DNA from: Puniceicoccaceae bacterium
GTDB lineage: Bacteria > Verrucomicrobiota > Verrucomicrobiia > Opitutales > JAFGAQ01
Length of the DNA: 64,000 nt
Direction: 5' to 3'
Assembly (NCBI GenBank): GCA_040224245.1
Contig: JBEGIR010000063.1
Span: 24,614 to 88,613 of the forward strand
A program made the translations under genes and the position numbers. The notes beneath the pieces are model-generated. The model ran no database searches. It was not told where the DNA came from and saw only the letters and a program-made list of their open reading frames with translations. This document shows, piece after piece, positions 55,568 to 64,000 of this stretch; the stretch's first letter is position 1, and every line of letters begins with the position of its first letter.

Positions 55568-55837
55568 TTACAGGACGTCCTTCAGCTTTGCGCCAGCCTT
55601 GAACTTAACGGTCTTGGATGCAGCGATTTTGATCTTTTCACCGGTGCGGGGGTTTACTCCTTCGCGTGCAGCTCTTTCACCAACACTGAAAGAACCGAAG
55701 CCAATCAGCTGAACGGAGCCATCCGCTTTGAGACCTTCTTTTACAGCTGCTACGAATGCATCTACTGCTTTTTCGGAATCCTTGATTGTCAGTCCGGAGT
55801 TCTTGGCAACCGCGTCAACGAGTTGTGATTTATTCAT
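55568..55837 (-). CDS. HU-family DNA-binding protein
   Basis: An 89-residue histone-like protein (HU/IHF). It starts MNKSQLVDAVAKNSGLT and has the core GFGSFSVGERAAREGVNPRTG with the conserved arginine-rich arm and the proline that intercalates in DNA, then VKFKAGAKLKDVL. HU bends and compacts DNA. It stands alone, with its own strong terminator at 55495-55529. No Shine-Dalgarno is visible ahead of the ATG. Confidence 0.95.
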   Translation of the reverse strand: MNKSQLVDAVAKNSGLTIKDSEKAVDAFVAAVKEGLKADGSVQLIGFGSFSVGERAAREGVNPRTGEKIKIAASKTVKFKAGAKLKDVL

Positions 55838-56042
55838 ATATAGTATCGAGGATAATTCGTGTTATGATTTAGTGTTCTTACTTCCAAATGGTAGTGTTTA
55901 TGAGGGTCTAGGCTGCAACAAGGGTCTGGATTAATCAAGAACTTTGATGAAAACCTTCCGTGTTTTTTACCGAGAGAGCCAAAAGACGCCGGATATGTAA
56001 AAAACTCCTGAAAACTTTGAGCTTTTTCGCGGTTAGCACGGT

Positions 56043-58133
56043 TTAGTTCGCCTTTGACAGTTGAGATTGCAGGTAGGTGAACTGCAAGGCGTAGAGTTCT
56101 GCATACTGTGTGAGGTTCGCCCCTCCGGCATGCCCACCTTCGATGCGTTCGAAGTAGAAATGCGGATGCCCCATTTCCGCCATGCGGGCCGCCATTTTTC
56201 GGGCATGACCCGGGTGGACGCGATCATCACGGGTGGAGGTGTAGAAGAAAACTTTGGGGTAGGAGGCGTCCTTGCGCAGATTCTGATAGGGGGAGTAGGC
56301 CGCAATAAAGTCCCGCTCCTCCGGAATCCGTGGGTCTCCGTATTCGGCGATCCAGCTGGCACCGGGTGGAAGTTCGTGGTAGCGAAGCATATCGAGTAGG
56401 GGAACCGAGCAGAAAACGGCACCGTAGAGGTCCGGACGCTGAGTGAACGCAACACCGACCAGCAAACCTCCGTTTGAACCTCCACCGATGCCCAGGTGTT
56501 CGGGGCTGGTGATGCCACGGTTGATGAGGTCTTCTGCTACGGCATGAAAGTCGTCGAACGCCCGTTGACGGTTTTGCTTGAGTGCAGCCTGGTGCCATTT
56601 GGGTCCGAATTCGCCTCCACCCCGAATGTTGGCCAGGACAAAAACATGACCTGGCTCCACCCAAAGTTTGCCGTAGGTGCTCAGGTAGAATGGATTCATG
56701 GACTGTTCAAATCCGCCATACCCATAGAGATAGGTGGCATGAGTTCCGTCTGGCTCCAGGTCTTTGGAGTGTACCATGAAATAGGGTACGCGGGTGCCAT
56801 CCCGACTGATGGCGTACTGCTGTTTCACGATCAGGTTGCTGGCGTCAAACCGGGTTGGAAGGGATTGAAGGGTTGTCCATTCACCTGAAATTACGTCGAG
56901 TTCGAGAAGAGAATCCGGGCTGAGAAAGCCCTCCATTTCGAGAAATGCAATATCGGATTCGGAAGAGGTGCTTGAGATGGCAAGTGTTCCGTTGGGTGGA
57001 AGATCCACTGCTTTAGCATTCCATCCGGATGTACCGAACTCAAAGCAAACAAGGCGATTGGTGACATTGTCGTTGAGGTTGACCAACAGGGCACTGCGAC
57101 TGGATGCGACGCTCTTGACGGCGGTGGTTTCGGTTGGGAGAAAAATGGGTTGTACCGTTGTGATGCCTCCGTCTGTTGAGACTTCATCGAGACTGAAGCT
57201 CACGAGGCTGCCTTCGGGGAAATGTTTTCCTGCGTATGTCCAGGCTTTGCGAACCAATACGATGCATTGCCCCTTGTGAATGGCCTGTATTTCATCGGAT
57301 GACTGTATCGGCAGCAGCACGGTGGTACCGTCCGGGCGGAGCAAATACACCTGACTCTCGTAAAAAGTGGTGCGATCCATCAGCAGGTGATGGGAGTTGG
57401 ATCCGTCGCGCAGCGTGATCGGGCTGATGAGCACATGGGATGCATCGGCTTCGTACACTCGCTTGGCTTCGCTTGGGGATTGCCCGCGGTGTAGCAGTGT
57501 CAGCACTCTGGGGTAGCCGGATTCGGTGACCGAATCTGCATCCATCTGTGTGGCAAGCCAGAGCGAGTCCTCATCTGCCCAGGTGAGGTAAGTCTTCGCC
57601 TCAGGAATGAAAAATCCATCCGGAACAAATGACTGTGTTGCAAGGTCGTATTCGCGTACCTCCATGGCATCCTTTCCTCCGTCTGAAAGTTTGATCAGGC
57701 ACTGATTGGATGTGTTGGAACGAAAGACCGCACCCTTCCATACCCAATTGGTTCCCTCTGCCTGGGACAGGGCATCGAGGTCGAGCAGTACCTGCCATTC
57801 GTATTTCCCGTTGCGGAAAGCTTCATATGAAGTTCGGCGCCATACTCCCTGGGGTTGTTCGGCGGAACGCCAGAAATTGTAGACCCAATCTCCTCTGAGA
57901 CTCCCCTGGATGATGCGGTCAGGTGCTGTCAGAATTTCAAGTGCTTCGGCTTCCCTCCGGGCATAGCCCGGTTGTGATTTCAGATGCGTTAATGTTGACT
58001 CATTTTGTTCCACCACCCATTTCAGTGCCGCCTCGCTATCGACGGCTTCGAGCCAGCGATGGGGATCATCGGAGGATGCGTGAATGCCGAGCGAGAGTGC
58101 GATGGTACTCATGAGTAGGGTGGAAATTTTCAT
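56043..58133 (-). CDS. Prolyl oligopeptidase (S9A family), exported
   Basis: About 696 residues: a signal peptide (MKISTLLMSTIALSLGIHA), then DDPHRWLEAVDSEAALKWV, the S9A N-terminal pattern, a seven-bladed propeller region and the C-terminal alpha/beta hydrolase. The catalytic triad is visible as Ser in GGGSNGG (near 550), Asp in STRDDRVHPGHA (near 636) and His in GGHAGG (near 669). It cleaves after proline in short peptides, here probably in the periplasm. Upstream ATG alternatives are at 58145 and 58196; MKIS is preferred for the signal peptide. Confidence 0.92.
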   Translation of the reverse strand: MKISTLLMSTIALSLGIHASSDDPHRWLEAVDSEAALKWVVEQNESTLTHLKSQPGYARREAEALEILTAPDRIIQGSLRGDWVYNFWRSAEQPQGVWRRTSYEAFRNGKYEWQVLLDLDALSQAEGTNWVWKGAVFRSNTSNQCLIKLSDGGKDAMEVREYDLATQSFVPDGFFIPEAKTYLTWADEDSLWLATQMDADSVTESGYPRVLTLLHRGQSPSEAKRVYEADASHVLISPITLRDGSNSHHLLMDRTTFYESQVYLLRPDGTTVLLPIQSSDEIQAIHKGQCIVLVRKAWTYAGKHFPEGSLVSFSLDEVSTDGGITTVQPIFLPTETTAVKSVASSRSALLVNLNDNVTNRLVCFEFGTSGWNAKAVDLPPNGTLAISSTSSESDIAFLEMEGFLSPDSLLELDVISGEWTTLQSLPTRFDASNLIVKQQYAISRDGTRVPYFMVHSKDLEPDGTHATYLYGYGGFEQSMNPFYLSTYGKLWVEPGHVFVLANIRGGGEFGPKWHQAALKQNRQRAFDDFHAVAEDLINRGITSPEHLGIGGGSNGGLLVGVAFTQRPDLYGAVFCSVPLLDMLRYHELPPGASWIAEYGDPRIPEERDFIAAYSPYQNLRKDASYPKVFFYTSTRDDRVHPGHARKMAARMAEMGHPHFYFERIEGGHAGGANLTQYAELYALQFTYLQSQLSKAN

Positions 58134-58277
58134 CAGATTGGACATCGGGTTCGTAGACCGGGAATCATTCTCAGGCTTGGTGTTTGACACGATCACGGGG
58201 CAGTTGTCAAAAACAAGGTTGTTTTTTCAACCCCCTGCTGTAACGCTTTGATGCCTGTTGTCCACTTAATGAATGCA

Positions 58278-58919
58278 ATGAAACACTATCTGACCTATCT
58301 GCTCGCCGCAGTTTTTCCACTGTTTGCTTCGGCATATGAGGGAGTATTTGAATACCGCATCGATTCGGGTGATCGGGAGTGGCGCATGCTCTGTCAGGTC
58401 AAAGGTCCGTATGTCCGGGCTGAAGTGTATCTGGGAACCACCCATTTTCAGACAATATTGCAAAATGATGAAGGACTCCTGTTGCTCGATGAGTTGAACA
58501 AGCAAATCTTTCAGGCTGATTTTGAGCGGGAAAAGTGGGGAAAACCCGGCGAACCCGAACGCAAACGCCCAACAGAAGGTAAATTTGAATTCATTGAGGC
58601 CTTTGAGCGGGGTGGACTTGCAGGCGACACATTCTCTATCCGTTCCAGCCGTCGCGATTACTGGATTGAGGTTGCTGAGGGCGTTGGTTCCATGCCAGGG
58701 ATTTTTCTCGACCAGTTTTCTTCATTGCGCGGGTTGAGTGAAGATGGGCAATTTTTGTTTGAATCACATCCCGGCATGCCGGTGAGGATCTACCGCAAGG
58801 GTCGGGCAAAGCAACCCCTGCTTGAATTGGTCAGTCATCGTGCCGAGGCTGTGGATGCGGCCACGTTTGAGGTGGGTGAAGGTTACATTAGGGCCAAGAT
58901 GCGATTCCGCATGCGTTAG
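58278..58919 (+). CDS. DUF4412-like exported hypothetical protein
   Basis: A 213-residue exported protein. A signal peptide (YLLAAVFPLFASAYEG) is followed by a beta-rich domain in which strands such as FEYRIDSGDREWRMLCQVKG and YVRAEVYLG resemble the DUF4412 family. Its function is unknown. ATG 58269 is an equally possible start. The gene is followed 35 bases later by a flavoprotein gene on the same strand and is divergent from the prolyl oligopeptidase gene. Confidence 0.65.
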   Translation: MKHYLTYLLAAVFPLFASAYEGVFEYRIDSGDREWRMLCQVKGPYVRAEVYLGTTHFQTILQNDEGLLLLDELNKQIFQADFEREKWGKPGEPERKRPTEGKFEFIEAFERGGLAGDTFSIRSSRRDYWIEVAEGVGSMPGIFLDQFSSLRGLSEDGQFLFESHPGMPVRIYRKGRAKQPLLELVSHRAEAVDAATFEVGEGYIRAKMRFRMR

Positions 58920-58954
58920 GCGGGAAAGTGTTGTGGCGGTTGCGGGATTGAGCC

Positions 58955-60247
58955 ATGGATGGAGACACGGTTGCGCCAGCTTGCATGGATGTGGCCATCA
59001 TCGGCGGTGGAGCGGCTGGCTACTTTGTGAGCGCAAATTTGGCGCTGCGATCCACCGGGAGCACGGCAGTGCTCTTCGAGGCATCGAGTCGACCCCTCTC
59101 CAAGGTCCGGATATCGGGCGGAGGTCGGTGCAACGTCACGCACCACCAGTTTGATCCCCTGCGGCTGGTCGAAAATTATCCCCGTGGCTCTCGCGAACTC
59201 AGGGGATCGTTCACTCGATTCCACCCCGAACACATGATCAGTTGGTTGGCGAATAGGGGCGTGAAGACAAAAACCGAAGCGGACGGGCGAGTATTCCCGG
59301 TGTCAGACGACTCCGGGGAGATCATTCGCACCCTCATGGAGGCGTGTCGGGAATCGGGAGTTGAGACGCGCACGGGGTATCGACTGCAATCGGTTGAGAG
59401 AATGGGAAGCAACTGTGGATTTCGTTTGGGCTTCCAAAATGGTTATCACTGTGAATGTCGGTATCTGGTGATGGGTACTGGCAGTCATGCTTCGGGGCAC
59501 CGCATCGCAGCGCAACTTGGACACACCGTGGTGTCTCCGGTTCCGTCACTGTTTACGTTCAATATCCAAGATGCGCGGATTGAAGGATTGGCCGGGGTCT
59601 CTTTTTCCAAAGTAAGAGCTCGGTACCGGGCGGGGAAAGGAATTACGGAGCAGCAGGGACCCATGCTGATCACCCATTGGGGGTTGAGCGGACCTGCGAT
59701 CCTTAAGCTATCCGCCTGGGCGGCAAGGGAATTGGCTGCGCAGCACTACCGAGGGGAGATCGAAGTTGATTTTCTCGCAGACTGCAGTGTTGCTGAAGCA
59801 GAACAGCGACTGCTCGATCTTCGGGATATGCATGGCGCAAAAATGTTGAGAAATGCTCCATTCGATGGGGTGCCCAGGCGATATTGGACCCGGATGCTCG
59901 AAGTATTGGGATTGCAGGCAATGCAAGTTTCGCAGCTCAACAAATCGCAGTGGCGATCTGTGCTCGATCAACTGAAGTGCGCGCGGTTCGCATTTGACGG
60001 TAAAAGTACAAATAAAGATGAATTTGTCACTGCAGGCGGCATCTCGACTGGCGAAGTGGATTTGAAAACGATGCAGAGTCGCCGCGTTTCCGGACTGTAT
60101 TTTCTCGGGGAAATGCTCAACGTGGACGGTGTCACGGGCGGGTTCAATTTCCAGTTCGCGTGGACCAGTGCAATGTTGTGTGCAAGGAATCTAAACGAGC
60201 GTATTGTAAGCTGCTCTGGCGACGCAGGTGTTGAGGCTGCGCACTGA
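58955..60247 (+). CDS. BaiN/HI0933-family FAD-dependent oxidoreductase
   Basis: A 430-residue flavoprotein. Near the N-terminus is DVAIIGGGAAGYFVS (dinucleotide-binding GxGxxG) and the HI0933 hallmark SKVRISGGGRCNVTHH. Later are THWGLSGPAILKLSAWAA and, near the end, TAGGISTGEVDLKTMQSR with GLYFLGEMLNVDGVTGGFNFQFA. These define the HI0933/BaiN group (aminoacetone oxidase-like); the physiological substrate here is unknown. It may be co-transcribed with the DUF4412-like gene. Confidence 0.9.
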   Translation: MDGDTVAPACMDVAIIGGGAAGYFVSANLALRSTGSTAVLFEASSRPLSKVRISGGGRCNVTHHQFDPLRLVENYPRGSRELRGSFTRFHPEHMISWLANRGVKTKTEADGRVFPVSDDSGEIIRTLMEACRESGVETRTGYRLQSVERMGSNCGFRLGFQNGYHCECRYLVMGTGSHASGHRIAAQLGHTVVSPVPSLFTFNIQDARIEGLAGVSFSKVRARYRAGKGITEQQGPMLITHWGLSGPAILKLSAWAARELAAQHYRGEIEVDFLADCSVAEAEQRLLDLRDMHGAKMLRNAPFDGVPRRYWTRMLEVLGLQAMQVSQLNKSQWRSVLDQLKCARFAFDGKSTNKDEFVTAGGISTGEVDLKTMQSRRVSGLYFLGEMLNVDGVTGGFNFQFAWTSAMLCARNLNERIVSCSGDAGVEAAH

Positions 60248-60388
60248 ATCGTCTGCATGGTGGGACTGCAATTCTGAAGTTCCTGTGTCAAAGTGCTTGT
60301 AAATCAAGGTGATGACCGTTTTGATACGGATGTTTCTCGAATATTTTGCTTTCTCTCGCTCTCTCTCTTTTTTTCGCTTGCACAACTA

Positions 60389-62221
60389 ATGAAGGTATTG
60401 GATCCCTCATGCATTCACTCGTGGCATGGTATCATTTCTGATGGGCGTGCGGGTCGGGTCGGATGGTTTGGCGTTGCGCTCTTGCACGCTGGTTCGATCT
60501 ACGCTTCTCCCTTGAATGTTGAGTCAGAATCTGCACAGATCGCGGATTTTGGAATCATCGCGCTGGGGCTTCTGGTAGCACTGCAGGCCTTCTGGATTGT
60601 GGGACTGTTGCGCAGTCGGAGGCGGTTGCGCACTTCGGGAAAAGAGATTCAGTACAGTCACAACCAGTTGCAGTCGTGGCTTTTTCATGCACCGATTTCG
60701 ATTTCAGTTTTCAAGCAGAGCGGACAGACCGTCATGATTAATGAACGGTTTACCCAGTTGCTTGGATACGAATCCTCTGATTTCCGCACAGCCACAGACA
60801 TGTGGAATGTTTTGATTCAGGATGAGGTGAATCGGGAGCGATTTCTAAACCGCTGGGGCGAGCAAATCAAACGACCCTGGTCCAACAAGTGGGAAGCCGA
60901 GGAAGTATTGGTCACCAGCAAGTCTGGTCGGGTAAAGGCACTGGAGAGCCACGTTTCGATCATCGGCGAATATTGGGTGTGTCTCCACAATGACGTCACC
61001 TGGCGCAACCAGGTGCAGCGGGAACTTGAGAATGCGCTCAATCAGGCCTTTCAGGCCAACATTACCAAGACGCAGTTTCTGACGAACATGAGTCATGAAA
61101 TCCGAACTCCACTCAACGGCGTTCTGGGAATGGCACAGTTGTTGTTTGAAACGGAAATGGATGAAGAGCAACGCTCCTTTGTGGAAACCATTCACCAGTC
61201 GGGGCAAACGTTGCTGATGACGATCAATGACATTCTGGATTTGTCAAAAATGGAAGCTGGCAGCATTGGAATCGAGTCGGTTCCGTTTGATCTGAACCAA
61301 TGCATCAAAGAGAGTGTAGCACTCTGTCTGCCCAAACTGAAGCGAGCAAACGTGAGGTTCAATCTGCAGATTGAACCAGATGTGCCGCTGTCCATCTGCG
61401 GGGATTCGGTCCGCATTTCACAGATTTTGGTCAACCTGTTGAGCAACGCATTCAAATACACCATGGAAGGATCGGTGATGCTCCGGGTTTCCCGTGAAGG
61501 TGGAACTGCAGACTCCCACTACCTGAGTATCAGTGTGAAGGATACGGGCATTGGCATTCCCTTGGAAAAACAGGCAACCATTTTTGAACCCTTCGTGCAG
61601 GCAGATGCGTCCAATACCCGACAGTTTGGCGGTAGTGGCCTTGGGCTGACGATTTCCCGGCATCTTGCTGCTCGCATGGGTGGTGAAATCAGGGTCGTCA
61701 GTCAACCGGAGAGTGGTTCGGAATTTGTCTTTTCATGGACTGCGGATGCTGTGTTGGATTCGACCCGTCCAGTCCAGACGCAATCGGATGAACGTTCGCC
61801 TACGGAGCGATTGCTTGGACACTCCATCCGGACGCTTGTGGTGGATGATAATCTTGTGAACAGCAAGGTGATCGAACTGTGCCTCAAGAAATGTGGCATA
61901 GTACCCACCAAAGCATCGAATGGTCAGGAGGCTCTTTCGGCGTTGAAGAAAACACCTTATGATCTCGTGTTTATGGACATCCAAATGCCGGGAATGGATG
62001 GATTGCAATGTACACGGGCGATTCGGAAGGAGTTACCTGAGGAGTCTCAACCGTTTATCGTGGCTCTCACTGCCCATGCACTTCCGGATCACATGGAACA
62101 GTGCCGTCGAGCAGGAATGAACGGTTTTTTGTCAAAACCCTACCGAAATGAGGATTTGCGTAGCGTCATTCACCTGTATCTCGAGCACCAGTCAGGGGAC
62201 CGGAAGACCTGTTATTTTTGA
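60389..62221 (+). CDS. Hybrid histidine kinase (PAS, HisKA, HATPase, receiver)
   Basis: About 610 residues from this start. One or two N-terminal helices (the clear one about 54-74), a PAS domain (about 90-200), then the kinase with NMSHEIRTPLNG (His near 235), NLLSNAFKYT, KDTGIGIP and GGSGLGLTISRHLA. A C-terminal receiver domain has the acidic pair VVDD, phosphoacceptor in FMDIQMPGMDG (near 529) and the lysine in SKPY. It would pass phosphate to a partner phosphotransfer protein not in the window. A GTG start at 60293 is also possible. Confidence 0.9.
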   Translation: MKVLDPSCIHSWHGIISDGRAGRVGWFGVALLHAGSIYASPLNVESESAQIADFGIIALGLLVALQAFWIVGLLRSRRRLRTSGKEIQYSHNQLQSWLFHAPISISVFKQSGQTVMINERFTQLLGYESSDFRTATDMWNVLIQDEVNRERFLNRWGEQIKRPWSNKWEAEEVLVTSKSGRVKALESHVSIIGEYWVCLHNDVTWRNQVQRELENALNQAFQANITKTQFLTNMSHEIRTPLNGVLGMAQLLFETEMDEEQRSFVETIHQSGQTLLMTINDILDLSKMEAGSIGIESVPFDLNQCIKESVALCLPKLKRANVRFNLQIEPDVPLSICGDSVRISQILVNLLSNAFKYTMEGSVMLRVSREGGTADSHYLSISVKDTGIGIPLEKQATIFEPFVQADASNTRQFGGSGLGLTISRHLAARMGGEIRVVSQPESGSEFVFSWTADAVLDSTRPVQTQSDERSPTERLLGHSIRTLVVDDNLVNSKVIELCLKKCGIVPTKASNGQEALSALKKTPYDLVFMDIQMPGMDGLQCTRAIRKELPEESQPFIVALTAHALPDHMEQCRRAGMNGFLSKPYRNEDLRSVIHLYLEHQSGDRKTCYF

Positions 62222-62266
62222 AGCGTTCCCTTGTTTGGGAATGAAATTCTTGTCAGGTTGAGAGCC

Positions 62267-62512
62267 TCAGGCAGCAAGTGAGGACTTGATTCTCGGGCGG
62301 TTAGTACGGTGTGCCAAGCGTGCCGATCTGGCCTCTTGTCTCCAGGAATGTTGAACACTGCCAGGCAGTAGCAGGAGTTCAGTCATGAGCCAAGCGGTGA
62401 GCAAAACTGTCCAGGCTGACCAGGTCGGAGCACCCGTCAAACCAAGCTGTTGGTGAAAAATTCCGATGGAGATCAGGAAACTTGCGGAAGCGAAACGAAG
62501 GATTGTTTTCAT
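62267..62512 (-). CDS. Possible small membrane protein (81 aa)
   Basis: An uncertain gene. Two hydrophobic segments (LRFASASFLISIGIFH, then AWTVLLTAWLMTELLLL) and a basic Arg-rich C-terminus are the only features. No Shine-Dalgarno or family resemblance is visible. It is convergent with the hybrid kinase gene. It is listed because the region would otherwise be empty and the two hydrophobic helices are plausible. Confidence 0.3.
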   Translation of the reverse strand: MKTILRFASASFLISIGIFHQQLGLTGAPTWSAWTVLLTAWLMTELLLLPGSVQHSWRQEARSARLAHRTNRPRIKSSLAA

Positions 62513-62872
62513 GCCATGCTTTATCCATGAAGCATGCCAATTGAGGTTCAGGATCTCATCGTGTTGTATAACATGTTTACAATGAACATGATGAAGTATT
62601 GAGTAGTCTTTTGGCATACGCTATTAGATGAGAACTCGTGCTTTCGATTTTCCGGATTGCGAGACTCAAAAATCCCAAAATCGGGACAAGCAATGTTGTT
62701 CGAAAACCTGTTAAGATGGGTGGGAACTGAAACAGATTTGTGTTTGACTTCAAAGACGCTTGTCTTGTTGATTCAACGCTTGGAATTACGATAAGGTAGT
62801 AATTCGGTTGTTTTTGTATACTGGCATTTTAGATGCTCGGTGGTGTTTTTAGTTTTTAAATCTGCATACAGC
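62513..62872. other. Intergenic region upstream of the DUF3450 gene
   Basis: About 360 bases of AT-rich sequence that should hold the promoter of the DUF3450/ExbB-like locus. A -10-like TATACT lies at 62817-62822, and TTGATT (62768-62773) is 16 bases from GATAAG (62790-62795); neither is a strong pair. No RNA gene or terminator was recognised. Confidence 0.4.
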
Positions 62873-63646
62873 ATGAATCAGTTGAAGGCTCTTTTCAGGA
62901 AGGCAGTCCTCCTGAGCACGATTCCCTTTTGTGTGGGAACCGGTTTCGGAAATGGACTAGAGGAAAACTTTCACATGCTCGACCAGTGGGTCGAGGTGGA
63001 AAAAACCATCTCGAAAGAGAGAAATGACTGGGAAGTTGAGAAACGGGGACTTCAGGATGTCATTAAGGTTTACGAACAGGAGCTGAAGCTGCTGGTTGAG
63101 AAAATCGAAGAAGCAAAGGAGTTTACCAGTGCGGCAGACTCCAAGCGCTCTGAAATGTTGGAAGCGCAGGACGAGTTGCGCAAGATCGAGGCGAAGCTGG
63201 AGTCCGTTGTGGCCGCACAGGAAGCACGGTTGCTACGCATCATCGAGCGCATCCCGGCTCCGCTGCGAGACGAGATTGCACCACTGACTCGCCGAATCCC
63301 ACTTGATGCTTCGGCAACCACACTTTCGATTTCCCAGCGCTTGCAGAGCATCGTTGGGGTGCTGACTCAGATTGATAAATTCAACACTGCGGTTGAGATC
63401 GCCCCGGAGCAGCGCGAGTTCGAAGGAAATCGGGTGCAGGTGACGACCATCTACTTTGGATTGGGGGCAGCTTACTATGCGGATCGTTCGGGCGAGCATG
63501 CCGGATACGGACGATCCACCGAAAAAGGGTGGCAATGGGTTCCGGATGCATCGATTGCGGCGGATGTGCTCCGACTGATCGACATGTATGAAGGCAATAC
63601 AACTCAGATTGAGTTCGTTCCGATGCCCGTGAATATCAACAATTAA
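62873..63646 (+). CDS. DUF3450-family exported coiled-coil protein
   Basis: A 257-residue exported protein with a signal peptide (LLSTIPFCVGTGFGNG) and a long coiled coil (about 30-120, WEVEKRGLQDVIKVYEQELKLLVEKIE and following), then a C-terminal region with YFGLGAAYYAD and GWQWVPD that matches DUF3450. Such proteins are typically encoded next to ExbB-like proton-channel and TonB genes in outer-membrane energy-transfer loci. The next gene is 15 bases downstream. The ATG at 62873 is preferred to 62840. Confidence 0.85.
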   Translation: MNQLKALFRKAVLLSTIPFCVGTGFGNGLEENFHMLDQWVEVEKTISKERNDWEVEKRGLQDVIKVYEQELKLLVEKIEEAKEFTSAADSKRSEMLEAQDELRKIEAKLESVVAAQEARLLRIIERIPAPLRDEIAPLTRRIPLDASATTLSISQRLQSIVGVLTQIDKFNTAVEIAPEQREFEGNRVQVTTIYFGLGAAYYADRSGEHAGYGRSTEKGWQWVPDASIAADVLRLIDMYEGNTTQIEFVPMPVNINN

Positions 63647-63661
63647 CCTGCCCCATTTTTC

Positions 63662-63997
63662 ATGATCATGAACAAGCAATTTATTGGAATCGCCACTGTT
63701 GTGGTGGCGGGATTCGCCGCTACCCAGCTTATGGGGCAGGTCGAAAGTTCGATCAAGCGGGATCTGGATGCATCCATCGCCGAATTGAATACGGTGCGGG
63801 AAACGATCAAGAACGAAAAGATTCCGTTGGCAGCACAGGCAAACCAGCTGGAGGGGGAACTTCGTGAGAAACGTCGGGATGTGGAGCGGGTGCAGCGCCT
63901 TCGCGACAATGCATCTGTGGATATCAGCCGACTGGAAGACAATGTGAAAGGACGTCGTGAGCAGATTGACTACATGTCAAATCTTGTAGCGGAATAG
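63662..63997 (+). CDS. Short exported coiled-coil protein, possibly the truncated N-terminus of an ExbB-type protein
   Basis: A 111-residue product with a signal peptide (MNKQFIGIATVVVAGFAATQLMGQ) and a coiled coil (LDASIAELNTVRETIKNEKIP, LREKRRDVERVQRLRDNA, DISRLEDNVKGRREQIDYMSN) ending at a TAG three bases before the window end. The coiled coil resembles the N-terminal region that precedes the MotA/TolQ/ExbB channel in TonB loci next to DUF3450 genes. It may be a free protein, or an ExbB-like gene stopped early. The sequence past the window is needed to tell. Confidence 0.6.
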   Translation: MIMNKQFIGIATVVVAGFAATQLMGQVESSIKRDLDASIAELNTVRETIKNEKIPLAAQANQLEGELREKRRDVERVQRLRDNASVDISRLEDNVKGRREQIDYMSNLVAE

Positions 63998-64000
63998 ATC

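Overview
The window is a gene-dense (one gene per ~1 kb), moderately GC-rich stretch of a bacterial chromosome with a Gram-negative, diderm gene content: lipoproteins, a TonB-domain protein, a YdbH/YnbE/YdbL envelope system, a heptosyltransferase-like GT9 and a DUF3450/ExbB-type locus. The small FTLVE-type pilin, the CE15-type glucuronoyl esterase, the Bat operon, sparse Shine-Dalgarno sites and the overall mix suggest a Verrucomicrobiota member, probably Opitutae-like. That placement is inference. No phage, insertion sequence, CRISPR array or resistance island is visible; the region reads as ordinary core and lineage-specific chromosome.

Layout. 1-13.4 kb: the 3' end of rsmA, two NAD(P)-dependent oxidoreductases, a secreted acidic protein, a leftward operon (S41 protease, tsaD, FKBP isomerase, rlmF), a CcoI-type copper P-type ATPase, an SprA-like protein with a degraded zinc motif, a SirB1-like protein, aroE and a prepilin peptidase. 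13.4-19.2 kb: cmoB and cmoA (wobble uridine modification of tRNA) around an SRPBCC protein and an epimerase, then an inositol-monophosphatase-like enzyme, an orphan forward terminator that may end a small RNA, a cyclophilin, tRNA-Ala(GGC), and a tandem repeat carrying inverted copies of the tRNA 3' end. 19.2-31.3 kb: a TPR histidine kinase, two RNA methyltransferases, a CE15 esterase, an aldo/keto reductase and the batA-batB-batC operon. 31.3-38 kb: a type IV pilin-like gene, its terminator, and three large GT-C-type membrane proteins. 38-43.5 kb: an HNH endonuclease and the leftward operon xerD-ydbH-ynbE-ydbL. 43.7-49 kb: an orphan peptide-binding lipoprotein and a small surface-polysaccharide group (GT4, CDP-tyvelose-epimerase-like enzyme, left-handed beta-helix protein). 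49.2-52.1 kb: an ECF sigma factor, a one-TM protein ending in a TonB C-terminal domain where an anti-sigma factor would be expected, and a PAS/SpoIIE-type phosphatase. 52.1-64 kb: a gluconolactonase-like protein, GT9, hisF, tRNA-Cys(GCA), HU, a prolyl oligopeptidase, a flavoprotein, a hybrid histidine kinase and the start of a DUF3450/ExbB-like locus.

Themes. Translation and RNA modification is heavily represented (rsmA, rlmF, tsaD, cmoA, cmoB, an RsmB-like and a THUMP-type methyltransferase). Envelope biology is the second theme: pilin, prepilin peptidase, candidate pilin glycosyltransferase, YdbH system, TonB-type proteins. The most unusual arrangement is the ECF sigma/TonB-fusion/phosphatase set at 49.2-52.1 kb. 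The most unusual non-coding structure is the tRNA-Ala-linked repeat at 18.9-19.2 kb.
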